Shown here: positions 24,371 through 33,346 of the stretch, in pieces
Position numbering within the stretch: position 1 is the stretch's first letter
How the letters are laid out: the number at the start of each line of letters is the position of its first letter
NCBI RefSeq assembly: GCF_005049105.1
Contig: NZ_SUKA01000002.1
Span: 310,001 to 374,000 of the forward strand
Origin: Sphingobacterium alkalisoli
GTDB lineage: Bacteria; Bacteroidota; Bacteroidia; Sphingobacteriales; Sphingobacteriaceae
Length of the DNA: 64,000 nt
Direction: 5' to 3'
Program-made: the position numbers and the translations under genes
The notes under the pieces: model-generated
Told to the model about the DNA's origin: nothing
Databases searched by the model: none
Seen by the model: the letters and a program-made list of their open reading frames with translations, nothing else

Positions 24371-25072
24371 TTACAATAATAGCTTATATTGTTTGAGATG
24401 CTTCATAAAGGCCTCTTTGTAACTATCAGAGATGGGAATTGTATCTTTACCAATCCTGATACGGTTGCGCTCGATATTATCTATTTTAGAAGTCGCGACC
24501 ACATAGGAAAGATGTGTACGTTGAAAATTTTCGGCTGGAAGCAGCTCTAATGCTTCGTTAAATGTTAAAAGCGTCATTATACTTTTCTCAGCACATACAA
24601 ATTGCAGATAATCACTCATTCCTTTTATAAACAATATACTTTCAAGCTCTACTTTTTCTAATCTATTTTCCACTTTAAGGAAAATATAGTCCGTCCTTAT
24701 GTTTTTCTCACGGTTATATAACGTATTATAAGCCTTATCCACAGACTTCAAAAACCGCTCAAAAGTAAACGGCTTCAATAGGTAATCAGTAATATCAAAC
24801 TCATATCCTTTAAGCGCATATTCGTCGTACGCAGAGGTAATTATGATTTTTGGTTTCGACTGTAAGGCCTCGAGAAAAGCCATTCCAGAGAGACCTTTCA
24901 TCTGAATATCCAAAAATACCAGGTCGATCGTATTATCCTTTAGATACAATAGCGCCTCGAGAGCATTATCAAAAACGTGTACCAAATTCAGGTATTTTAC
25001 ATCTCTGACAAATTCCGTAATTTTTAGAAGAGCCAAAGGCTCATCTTCGATAGCAATACAATTAATTTTCAT
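24371..25072 (-). CDS. LytTR-family response regulator
   Basis: 233 aa. Receiver domain residues 1-120: acidic pair E9-D10, phospho-acceptor D55 in LVFLDIQMKG, T/S position in IIITSAY, K100 in DYLLKPF. DNA-binding LytTR domain residues 135-230: IFLKVENRLEKVELESILFI, DYLQFVCAEKSIMTLLTF, RTHLSYVVATSKIDNI, IPISDSYKEAFMKHL. The gene overlaps the upstream sensor kinase by 11 bp, so it is a cotranscribed two-component pair. Target promoters unknown. Confidence 0.9.
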   Translation of the reverse strand: MKINCIAIEDEPLALLKITEFVRDVKYLNLVHVFDNALEALLYLKDNTIDLVFLDIQMKGLSGMAFLEALQSKPKIIITSAYDEYALKGYEFDITDYLLKPFTFERFLKSVDKAYNTLYNREKNIRTDYIFLKVENRLEKVELESILFIKGMSDYLQFVCAEKSIMTLLTFNEALELLPAENFQRTHLSYVVATSKIDNIERNRIRIGKDTIPISDSYKEAFMKHLKQYKLLL

Positions 25073-26033
25073 CCAATGTAATCTCTAAATTAACAGTATA
25101 AAGACCATCGGAATCACTTATTCTTAATGAATGTCTATGCGGGTAAATCAAATTTAATCTTTTTTTTACTGTTGCCAAACCGATTCCGTGCGATCCATCT
25201 GTACTTATTGAGGATCCGTCAAAGTAATTTTGGCAGCTGAAAGATAGTGATCTGTTTTGAGCTTCGATCGAGATCGTAATACCATCCTTCATGTTAGAAT
25301 CAAGAGAATGTTTAAAAGCGTTTTCTACAAAAGGTATTAATAGCATCGGTGCAATCTCTAATTTTGTAAAATCACCTTTCACTGCCAGATTTAAGAAAAG
25401 TGGATCTTTCCAACGTAGCTTTTCCAGTTCAATATAATTTTCAATGTTTGTGATTTCCGATTGGAGTACCGTGCGATCTACATTTGCATCCTTCAGCATG
25501 TAACGCATTATATCAGCTAATCTGATAATGGATTCTGAAGCCTTGTTCTGGTGTGTAAATATCAACGTATCAATGTTATGTAATGTGTTAAATATAAAAT
25601 GAGGAGCTATATTGCTTTTTAGTAAATCGAGCCTACTTTGTAGACTTTCCTTTTCCAGCCGGTTGATTTTCTCTTTCTTTTTAAACCAGTCAATAAAAAA
25701 CTTAAAAATAAATCCTATCGTAAGCCAGAGAGGGATTGTCGTGAAAAATATAGAAAGCTGGGCAGCCGTCTTTGGCGATAATATGTAGATGACTGCAAAT
25801 AAAGCCAGCAGTCCAGCTACTATTGATATTAGTAATTTTCTCCTTTTTCTGGTCTGAAAGGCAACCAAGTATCCGAGGTAGAACGATATTGGTATTACAT
25901 ACGTACCATAACGTGCAATCTTTCCGTATTCCTGCACTGTCAAATGTTTGAAAATAAACTGAGATACGAAGAAAGAAAAAAATAGAATGGACCAGAAGGC
26001 TAAATGGAAATAAAGTATTGTGGATTTTTTCAT
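25062..26033 (-). CDS. sensor histidine kinase of the LytS/YehU (His_kinase) type
   Basis: 323 aa. Four membrane helices in the first 112 residues, then a coiled linker (WFKKKEKINRLEKESLQSRL). The phospho-acceptor H145 lies in NIAPHFIFNTLHNID, the signature of His_kinase domain PF06580. The ATP-binding part shows N-box LIPFVENAFKHSL and G-box GSHGIGLATVKKRL. No extracellular sensor domain, so the input is probably sensed by the membrane part. Paired with the LytTR regulator. Confidence 0.9.
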   Translation of the reverse strand: MKKSTILYFHLAFWSILFFSFFVSQFIFKHLTVQEYGKIARYGTYVIPISFYLGYLVAFQTRKRRKLLISIVAGLLALFAVIYILSPKTAAQLSIFFTTIPLWLTIGFIFKFFIDWFKKKEKINRLEKESLQSRLDLLKSNIAPHFIFNTLHNIDTLIFTHQNKASESIIRLADIMRYMLKDANVDRTVLQSEITNIENYIELEKLRWKDPLFLNLAVKGDFTKLEIAPMLLIPFVENAFKHSLDSNMKDGITISIEAQNRSLSFSCQNYFDGSSISTDGSHGIGLATVKKRLNLIYPHRHSLRISDSDGLYTVNLEITLDEN

Positions 26034-26135
26034 TTTTTAAAGTTTTCCCTAAAAATCTATTGAATATACAGCAATACAAAATAGAATCTACGGTTTGGTT
26101 AAAATTGTCGACGGTTTCGCTACAGGCTGAGATTC

Positions 26136-26400
26136 TTATCAAACAAAAATCCTGAAGCGGGGAGCTTCAGGATTTTTAACTAACCAATTATTAACCTAAA
26201 TTATGAATACTAATATTGGTGCAAACAAAATGCCAAAATTTATAACCCATAGCTGGTTTAACAAAACTTAACAACCTCAAGGCGGTTCTCCCTTTTTACC
26301 TATGCCAGGAGCAGCGCCTACCGCCAGATACTACTCATTTATAGTAACTCAATGTATTATTTTTGCACCACTTACTGTAGATGTCGGCGGATACGTCTGC
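26136..26400 (+). repeat. dispersed hairpin repeat, copy 4 (long form)
   Basis: Same hairpin and ATG-containing stretch as copy 1, extended like copy 2 through GTTCTCCCTTTTTACC and into a remnant coding (minus strand) PPTSTVSGAKIIH and stop. The rest of that gene is absent, so here the repeat carries the 3' end of a lost relative of the 7244-7702 gene. Confidence 0.85.
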
Positions 26401-26481
26401 CGCTGTTTGCGCCTCTGGTTACTACATTTTCTAATATCCCTATTCCACTTCTTTTACGGTTTTCCGTATTGTCCGCATCCG

Positions 26482-26667
26482 TTAGCAGAGTACCTTTGAT
26501 AGCGAATACAAGATGATATATACTATGAAAGCAAAAACAATCATTAGAACGATACCTTTTTGGCGATCCAAAGGCTGTAGGCCGAGATAAGTATATAAGA
26601 CGGAATCAGCTAGGCAATAGCGTAGGAGTCTGCTGTGCCATACGATAGCAGTGAATAAAAGCTTCAT
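26482..26667 (-). CDS. small membrane ORF, doubtful (61 aa)
   Basis: One clear membrane helix near the C-terminus (IVLMIVFAFIVYIILYSL) preceded by a polar region. It may be a fragment; no family, no clear start signal. The surrounding 26400-26870 stretch otherwise holds nothing I can identify. Confidence 0.25.
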   Translation of the reverse strand: MKLLFTAIVWHSRLLRYCLADSVLYTYLGLQPLDRQKGIVLMIVFAFIVYIILYSLSKVLC

Positions 26668-26869
26668 TCCGTGAGGGTGGCTATATGTAGTTTATTCACT
26701 ACAAAAGTAAAAAGATGCATTCACCTGGCTTTGAAATATGAGATGCATTAATTATCTTAGAGACAGATTATTAACCGTAATCCCAAAAGTGCTATATCAG
26801 TTGACAACGAAAAGAGTGTGAACAGCATGTTGCGATCAACTCATTTCAAAAAAATAAATACCATTTATA

Positions 26870-27910
26870 ATGTTTATAAACCTCTTTAAAATTTCACCTA
26901 AGGATACTACAGGCAGAAGAGCATCAGAAGATTTCGCAACAGAAATCCTAGCGGGCCTGTTGCGGTGCGAGTCGGATTTTGCTCGGTCCTTTTATCAAAT
27001 GGCAGGACTGCCAGATCGAACATATTCAGCGAAAACACAACAATATTATACATTAGAATCACGACCTAATTGTAAAATAGATCTGGTGCTTGAAAGCGAA
27101 GATATACTTTGTTTTATCGAGATAAAGGTAGAATCTTCAGAAGGCAACGAACAACTGGATAGATATTGCGAAGTATTGGATAATATTAAAGGGAAGAAAA
27201 CACTGCTTCGCTATTGTACCAAGTACCGAGAAGAAAAAGAAATTAGCAAGCATGACTTTTTTCAGTTTACTTGGCATCACGTTGCAAAGCTATTAAGCCA
27301 GTATCACGGTAAACCATATTTAACAGATTATTACGAATTTTTAAAAACCCAAAAAATGGCCGATAATTTTCAAATTACAGCGGAGAAACTGAAAGCAGCA
27401 GAAGTACTACAAGATACGTTAAAGACTTTCGATCACTATTTGAGCAATAGCAAAAAAGATTTTGAAGCCTGTTTTGGTAGAGTAGGAACAGATAATGCAA
27501 GCAAATCAAAGTTTGGTATCAACAAGGATAATAGGATAGGATACCGCATAACAAATATTTTGAATCTCGAGATATACAATGAGATTATGTATAGCATTGA
27601 TTTGGATACTCAATTATTGAATGTCCACCTGTTCATCTCTAGGGATTCCAGTTATGAACAAGCATTTTCTGATGCAGAAAAATTAGGATTCAAATTTGTC
27701 AGCTCTATAAATGGAATTGCTATACATCGAACCCAACAACTTGCCGAATATCTTAATATAGAAGACCCTTCTATGGAAATCACATGCTGGTACCAAAATG
27801 CTTTTGAACGGTTTAAGATTTTTTTGGATAATAACGGACATATATTCGTAAAAAAATCTTTTATAAACGAAGGAGTGAACGATCGAGAGGTATCATCTCC
27901 GTCTATTTAG
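26870..27910 (+). CDS. PD-(D/E)XK nuclease superfamily protein (346 aa)
   Basis: Catalytic motif pieces can be placed: an E in the first helix (RRASEDFATEILAGLL, E20/E25), D71 in CKIDLVLESED, E84-I-K86 in CFIEIKVES, and Q95 in GNEQLDRY. This is the layout of PDDEXK_4-like nucleases. The C-terminal half (residues 200-330) is an unassigned domain. Lies 180 bp upstream of sbcD on the same strand, pointing to a DNA repair or defence context. Active site looks intact; DNA substrate unknown. Confidence 0.75.
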   Translation: MFINLFKISPKDTTGRRASEDFATEILAGLLRCESDFARSFYQMAGLPDRTYSAKTQQYYTLESRPNCKIDLVLESEDILCFIEIKVESSEGNEQLDRYCEVLDNIKGKKTLLRYCTKYREEKEISKHDFFQFTWHHVAKLLSQYHGKPYLTDYYEFLKTQKMADNFQITAEKLKAAEVLQDTLKTFDHYLSNSKKDFEACFGRVGTDNASKSKFGINKDNRIGYRITNILNLEIYNEIMYSIDLDTQLLNVHLFISRDSSYEQAFSDAEKLGFKFVSSINGIAIHRTQQLAEYLNIEDPSMEITCWYQNAFERFKIFLDNNGHIFVKKSFINEGVNDREVSSPSI

Positions 27911-28088
27911 TCATGCAGTTTCTTATAGGACATAAAATCAATTTAGGAAGCTCACGTAAGTTTATAAAAAATAGATAATTTTTAAAACACATAAGATGTT
28001 AACGGTAAAAAATTTATTTAGAAATGCCACTACGCAGAAGCTATCAGTAAAAAGGTTTATGCATTATTTTTTTTATAAATAATAAACT

Positions 28089-29330
28089 ATGGTACTTAAA
28101 ATCCTTCATACAGCAGACTGGCACATCGGTCAACTGTTTCACGAATACGACCGTACCTACGAACATCAACAGTTCTTAGACTGGCTGGTGCAGACACTAG
28201 AAACAGAACAAATTGATGTCTTACTGGTCAGTGGCGATGTTTTCGATATTTCGAACCCAGCGGCGGCATCGATAAAAATGTTCTATACATTTTTGAACCA
28301 AGCCACAAGGGCGAACCCGGATGTACAAATTGTTATCACAGCAGGCAATCACGACTCAGCTTCCCGCTTAGAAGCACCCAAGCCACTTCTAGAATCCTCC
28401 AATGTTCATATCATAGGCGTGGTAGAAAAGGACGAAGAAGGAGAAATAGATTATAAAAAGATGGCCGTACCGTTGCACGATGCATCGGGAACAGTCCGTG
28501 TGTGGTGTCTTGCAGTTCCGTTTTTACGCATGGGCGACTATCCATCAGTTCCAGATTGTACAAATCCTTATACAGAGGGAGTAACCGCCTTATACAGCAA
28601 AGCCTTTGAATACATCCAGCAGAATAAACAAGAAAAGCAATCTATCATCGCTATGGGGCATTTGCATGCCCAACAAGCCGAGGTAACCGATTTAGATAAA
28701 GCGGAGCGTCTTATTATGGGAGGAGTAGAGAGTATCTCGGCACAAGCATTTAATCCTGAAATAAAATACGTCGCGTTGGGCCATATTCACAAAGCGCAGC
28801 GCATAGGCGGGAAAGAGCATATCCGCTATTCCGGGAGTCCGCTTCCTATGTCATTCTCCGAGTTAAACTATAAGCATCAAGTTATCACCTTTGAATTGGA
28901 TGCGGAGGTCAGTAACCTCAGATCGATTGAAATTCCAGTATTTGTTCCGCTTCAACGGATCCCACTTAATGCCCAACCGTTGCCAGAAGTCCTTACGTTG
29001 TTAGAGCAATTGCCTGCAAAAGGTAATGTAGCAGAAACAATTCCCTATCTCGAGGTGCGCGTACTGCTCGATGGACCCGAACCAGATTTACGACACAAAG
29101 TAGAAACAGCTTTGATAGGTAAGAATGTTAGACTCGCTAAGATCGATGTAAAATACCCCAGCTCTAAAAGTGAAGCAGCAGAGTTTATTACACACGATAA
29201 GCTCAACGAACTACAACCCTTAGACGTGTTCGCTAAAGTTTATCAATCCCGATATAGCACCGAAGTACCTACCGATATCTTGCAGCTATTTCAGCAAGTA
29301 GCCCAGGAAGTAAACCAAGCCGCCGAATAA
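28089..29330 (+). CDS. sbcD: SbcD/Mre11 exonuclease subunit
   Basis: 413 aa, usual length. Calcineurin-like metallophosphoesterase motifs in order: DWHIG (residue ~9), GDVFD, GNHDS, and GHLH/GHIHK with their conserved His and Asp ligands. C-terminal capping domain follows. Forms the SbcC2D2 complex, an ATP-dependent double-strand exonuclease and hairpin endonuclease that opens palindromes and cleans protein-blocked ends. Its stop is one base from the sbcC start, so the two are cotranslated. Confidence 0.95.
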   Translation: MVLKILHTADWHIGQLFHEYDRTYEHQQFLDWLVQTLETEQIDVLLVSGDVFDISNPAAASIKMFYTFLNQATRANPDVQIVITAGNHDSASRLEAPKPLLESSNVHIIGVVEKDEEGEIDYKKMAVPLHDASGTVRVWCLAVPFLRMGDYPSVPDCTNPYTEGVTALYSKAFEYIQQNKQEKQSIIAMGHLHAQQAEVTDLDKAERLIMGGVESISAQAFNPEIKYVALGHIHKAQRIGGKEHIRYSGSPLPMSFSELNYKHQVITFELDAEVSNLRSIEIPVFVPLQRIPLNAQPLPEVLTLLEQLPAKGNVAETIPYLEVRVLLDGPEPDLRHKVETALIGKNVRLAKIDVKYPSSKSEAAEFITHDKLNELQPLDVFAKVYQSRYSTEVPTDILQLFQQVAQEVNQAAE

Positions 29331-29331
29331 G

Positions 29332-32300
29332 ATGAAGATATTAGCTATTCGAATTAAAAACCTAGCCTCGTTAGAAGGACAGACGGAAATAGATTTCACT
29401 TCCGAACCTTTGTGCTCGGCCGGAATATTTGCCATTACGGGATCGACAGGAGCAGGCAAGTCCACTATCCTTGATGCACTATGTCTTGCACTGTATGGCA
29501 AAACACCTCGATATCTTCAGGCAAAAGAAGTAGGTATTGAAATTCATGACGTTCAGGGAACCAAGATTGGCCAAGGCGATGTGCGGGGTATCTTGCGGGA
29601 TGGCACCGCCGAAGGATTTGCAGAAGTAGATTTTGTAGGCATCGACGGGCAGCAATACCGTAGCACATGGAGTGTACGTCGTGCCAGAAACAAAGCCGAA
29701 GGCAGCATGCAGGCCGACTCGATCGTATTAAAAAACATCACATCACATATCGATATACCGGGCAAGAAAGCAGAAACCTATAAAGAAATAGAGCGTTTGG
29801 TAGGCTTAAACTTTGAGCAGTTTACGCGTTCTGTATTACTTGCGCAAGGCGATTTTACCGCCTTCATGAAAGCGAGCAAGGATGAAAAATCGTCCCTTCT
29901 CGAGAAACTTACCGGTACACATATCTATTCCGAAATATCGAAAAGGATATACGATAACTATAAACTTGAAGAGCAGCAACTTCGTGACCTTAATTTCCGA
30001 AAAGAAGGCATCGTAATTCTTACCGAAGAAGAAACCCAATCTCTGCATGAGGAAAGATTACAGCTAGAGGCAGATATCAAGATAAAGGAAAAAGAAATAG
30101 AAGACCTCACAACAGAAATCAACTGGCATGAGGAGCTTGCGAAGTTACACACAGCACAGCATAGCGCCCATATTCTTTTACAGCAAGCTGTAGAAGCAAA
30201 AGAGAATGCCAGCGACCGGAAACAAAAGCTATTTCATACGGAGCAAGCCCAAAAAACAAGAAGCTGGTCAGACGCCCTTAAACATGCACAACAACAGCAG
30301 GGAGATAAGAAAGCCACTCTCACGACACTAAAAGAATCCATAGCCCAGCTTGATGGTCAAAAGTTAGCATTAGACGCCCAATTCCTAACGTTGGAAACAG
30401 ATCTAAAAGCAAAAAATAATGCGTTTAATGATGCAGCTCCGTTATTGGCCGAAGCTAGACGACTTGATACCCTCCTTTTAGAAAAAAGAGATCAATTGGT
30501 AAAAGCCAAAGAAGATGCAGATGTAGCTTCGTTGAAAAGCAGCCAACACCAACAAGTAGTCGAGGATAAACAAGCAGCCCTGACTAAACTTTTGCTTGAG
30601 ATAGAGAAGCTTGAAGCATGGAAAGCAGAAAATATAGATCGCCGGCCCATTGCTGAAAACAAAGAGATCATTCTCTCAAAGCTACAGGATGCCCATAAGC
30701 TTTTGGAAGCGCTGCAGTCCGCCGTCAACGAACTTGCAGGATTACAGCAAAAAATTACTAAAGCGGAAACGGAAAAGGGAGAGCTTGAAACTTTACTCGG
30801 TAAGCAAAGGCAAGAATGGGACGATCTCAAAAAGACATACGATGCGCAATCCATTGGATTATCGCTTGTCGCTATCGAATCCCTTAGTAAAGAAAAGGAA
30901 GAAACCGATCGGGCTGTAGAAGAGGTTATACAAGGTCGGGCCCGCTGGCAGTTGCTTTATCACGAGATGGAAGGCTATGAGCGATTAACGCAGAAGCAGT
31001 TAAAAGACCAGACGGATTATAAGGCTAAGGCCGAAAGAATGCAAGCGCTTAGCCAACAGCTCGCCAGTGAAAAGATACAGAAAGAGACATCTGCACAACT
31101 GCTACACAAAGCACGTTTGTCAGCTTCTGAAAATGTAGAAGCGCTGAGAGCTACACTTGTTGACCATGAACCCTGTCCGGTATGCGGTAGTGAGGATCAT
31201 CCTTACGCGCTGCACAATCCGCAGTTGAACAATGTATTAGCGACGCTTGAAGCGACTCATTTAGAAAATGAGCAAACCTATCTTAATAGTTATCGCCAAC
31301 ACAATGCATTGGAGCAGGAATGTCAAAGCTTACAGCTCACCATTCACGAGCAAAGTGAGGAAATCAGTACGAAAAAGTCCGTACTACATGGTAGTGTGCA
31401 ACAATGGGAAAGCAGCACTGTCGGAAAAGAAAGTGTGGATATAAGCAATGATATAAAAGCACAATGGATCGACGAAAAACTCGAATCGCTTAAAACAACG
31501 CAAAGAAATTTACAGACGCAAATTCAGTCTTATAACAATCAAAAAATAGCGTTGGAGTCTATTAAAGCCGAACTCGACCACTTGAAGGAGTCTATCGATG
31601 GCTGTAGCGGACAACTAAAAGACACGGTGGCAGCCTTGGCCCTTTATCACCAACAGCACCAGAACCAAACTATACAACGGGAAAATGCACGCGTCGCAAT
31701 TCTAAAAGTAGAAGAATTGCTTAGTCCTTATTTCAATTCCCCGGATTGGATGGAGAATTGGAAGAGTGCACCAGCACCATTCTTAGATCGCATCAATACA
31801 TTCGCGACCAGATGGAAAGAGAATACCGATAAGCTGGAAGAAAACAACCACCAACACGGAATTCTGGCGGCAACGCTCCATGAACTGGAAAGTCAGGCCA
31901 AAAAGCTGATAAGCGAAAGCTCCGACAAACAGGCGGTGCACACCCTACAGAATAAAAGCTATAAGGAGTTAGAAAACCAGCGCCAGGCTATTTTCCGTGG
32001 CCAAAGCGCAGAGGATATCGAGGTACAATTAAAGCAAGCTATAACAGCAGCTCAGCAGCAGCTCGAGGACTTAAAAAAAGTACAACAACTATTAAGCATA
32101 GATATTACTAAAGCCCTTACACAACAGGAAGAATTAATTGCTGCAATAGAAGTATTGGAAACAGATACCACAGTTGCGATTAAAAAAATGCAAAACTGGC
32201 TTGATAGTTATAACCTACAGCATAGCTTATCATTAACTATGGATACGCTCCACGATCTACTTTCATTACCAAGCGACTGGATCGAAACCGAGCGTACTGC

Positions 32301-33063
32301 GTTACAGATAATAGAAGAGGAGGTAACGAAGGGTACATCCATCGTCAACGAACGAACGCATCAACTGGCAACGCATAGACAAAAAAGTTTATCCGAGCGA
32401 CCGTTGGATGAACTCAATGCATTGATCGTCGCCACAAGAACAGATGCAGAGCAAAAGAAACAGACTAAGGGCGAAATTGGATTTAAACTGCAGCAAGATA
32501 AATCCAATAAAGAACGCATTGGCGAATTATTAAAAAGCATAGCTGCGCAGACAATCATATCAGAACGCTGGGGCAAGCTTAATGAAATCATAGGTTCAGC
32601 CGATGGCAAGAAGTTCCGGCAAATTGCGCAGGAATATACGCTTGATGTTTTGCTCGGCTATGCAAATATTCACCTCCAAGTATTGGCCAATCGATACAAG
32701 ATAGAACGTATTCCGACAACACTTGGTCTACAGGTCGTCGACCAGGATATGGGCGATGAAGTACGTACCGTCTATTCGCTTTCAGGTGGAGAATCATTTT
32801 TGGTATCGCTTGCCTTGGCATTAGGTCTCGCTTCTTTATCATCAAGCCGAATGAAAGTAGAATCCTTATTTATCGACGAAGGCTTTGGTTCGTTAGACCC
32901 TACGACACTCAATATCGCTATGGATGCCTTAGAAAGGCTGCACAATCAGGGGCGCAAAGTGGGGGTCATTTCGCATGTACAGGAAATGACGGAACGGATT
33001 CCCGTACAGATTATGGTGAGTAAACAGCAGAGCGGAAAGAGTAAGGTGGAGGTTTTGGGATAA
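29332..33063 (+). CDS. sbcC: SbcC/Rad50 ATPase subunit
   Basis: 1243 aa, slightly long for the family. Walker A GSTGAGKST at about residues 37-45, Q-loop region near LLAQGDFTAF, long antiparallel coiled coils, zinc hook CPVC at about residues 614-617, ABC signature YSLSGGE at ~1148, Walker B LFIDEGFGSLD at ~1178. All catalytic motifs are present. Works with SbcD. The surrounding window is full of inverted and direct repeats, the kind of structure SbcCD cuts. Confidence 0.95.
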   Translation: MKILAIRIKNLASLEGQTEIDFTSEPLCSAGIFAITGSTGAGKSTILDALCLALYGKTPRYLQAKEVGIEIHDVQGTKIGQGDVRGILRDGTAEGFAEVDFVGIDGQQYRSTWSVRRARNKAEGSMQADSIVLKNITSHIDIPGKKAETYKEIERLVGLNFEQFTRSVLLAQGDFTAFMKASKDEKSSLLEKLTGTHIYSEISKRIYDNYKLEEQQLRDLNFRKEGIVILTEEETQSLHEERLQLEADIKIKEKEIEDLTTEINWHEELAKLHTAQHSAHILLQQAVEAKENASDRKQKLFHTEQAQKTRSWSDALKHAQQQQGDKKATLTTLKESIAQLDGQKLALDAQFLTLETDLKAKNNAFNDAAPLLAEARRLDTLLLEKRDQLVKAKEDADVASLKSSQHQQVVEDKQAALTKLLLEIEKLEAWKAENIDRRPIAENKEIILSKLQDAHKLLEALQSAVNELAGLQQKITKAETEKGELETLLGKQRQEWDDLKKTYDAQSIGLSLVAIESLSKEKEETDRAVEEVIQGRARWQLLYHEMEGYERLTQKQLKDQTDYKAKAERMQALSQQLASEKIQKETSAQLLHKARLSASENVEALRATLVDHEPCPVCGSEDHPYALHNPQLNNVLATLEATHLENEQTYLNSYRQHNALEQECQSLQLTIHEQSEEISTKKSVLHGSVQQWESSTVGKESVDISNDIKAQWIDEKLESLKTTQRNLQTQIQSYNNQKIALESIKAELDHLKESIDGCSGQLKDTVAALALYHQQHQNQTIQRENARVAILKVEELLSPYFNSPDWMENWKSAPAPFLDRINTFATRWKENTDKLEENNHQHGILAATLHELESQAKKLISESSDKQAVHTLQNKSYKELENQRQAIFRGQSAEDIEVQLKQAITAAQQQLEDLKKVQQLLSIDITKALTQQEELIAAIEVLETDTTVAIKKMQNWLDSYNLQHSLSLTMDTLHDLLSLPSDWIETERTALQIIEEEVTKGTSIVNERTHQLATHRQKSLSERPLDELNALIVATRTDAEQKKQTKGEIGFKLQQDKSNKERIGELLKSIAAQTIISERWGKLNEIIGSADGKKFRQIAQEYTLDVLLGYANIHLQVLANRYKIERIPTTLGLQVVDQDMGDEVRTVYSLSGGESFLVSLALALGLASLSSSRMKVESLFIDEGFGSLDPTTLNIAMDALERLHNQGRKVGVISHVQEMTERIPVQIMVSKQQSGKSKVEVLG

Positions 33064-33099
33064 GTAAAAAATTATTAACGATGTTTAAATAAATAAAAA

Positions 33100-33321
33100 A
33101 TGGAAAGATATCGAAACTTAGGAGGAGATTCTGCTGTGTTAGCTTACGCGATTGGATCCGAATTTATCAGTGTTCAATTTAGAGGAACTGCTAAAATTTA
33201 TACTTATAGCTACAGAAAAGCAGGTCGCACCCACGTAGATGCTATGAAAAAGTTAGCTAGCACCGGACAGGGGTTGAATAGTTACATAAATAAAAACGTC
33301 AAATTTAAATACGATAGGTAA
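33100..33321 (+). CDS. KTSC-like small protein (73 aa)
   Basis: Reads VLAYAIGSEFISVQFRGTAK, IYTYSYRKAGRTHVDAMKKL, ASTGQGLNSYINKNV. The order V.F..G..Y.Y........A..S.G..LN..I is that of the KTSC domain, a small fold named for its link to lysyl-tRNA synthetase genes, also found in phage-related loci. Located 36 bp after sbcC and 25 bp before the ABC ATPase, all on one strand, so possibly one transcript with the ATPase. Confidence 0.6.
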   Translation: MERYRNLGGDSAVLAYAIGSEFISVQFRGTAKIYTYSYRKAGRTHVDAMKKLASTGQGLNSYINKNVKFKYDR

Positions 33322-33346
33322 TAACGAGGAAAAATAAAAACTAACT

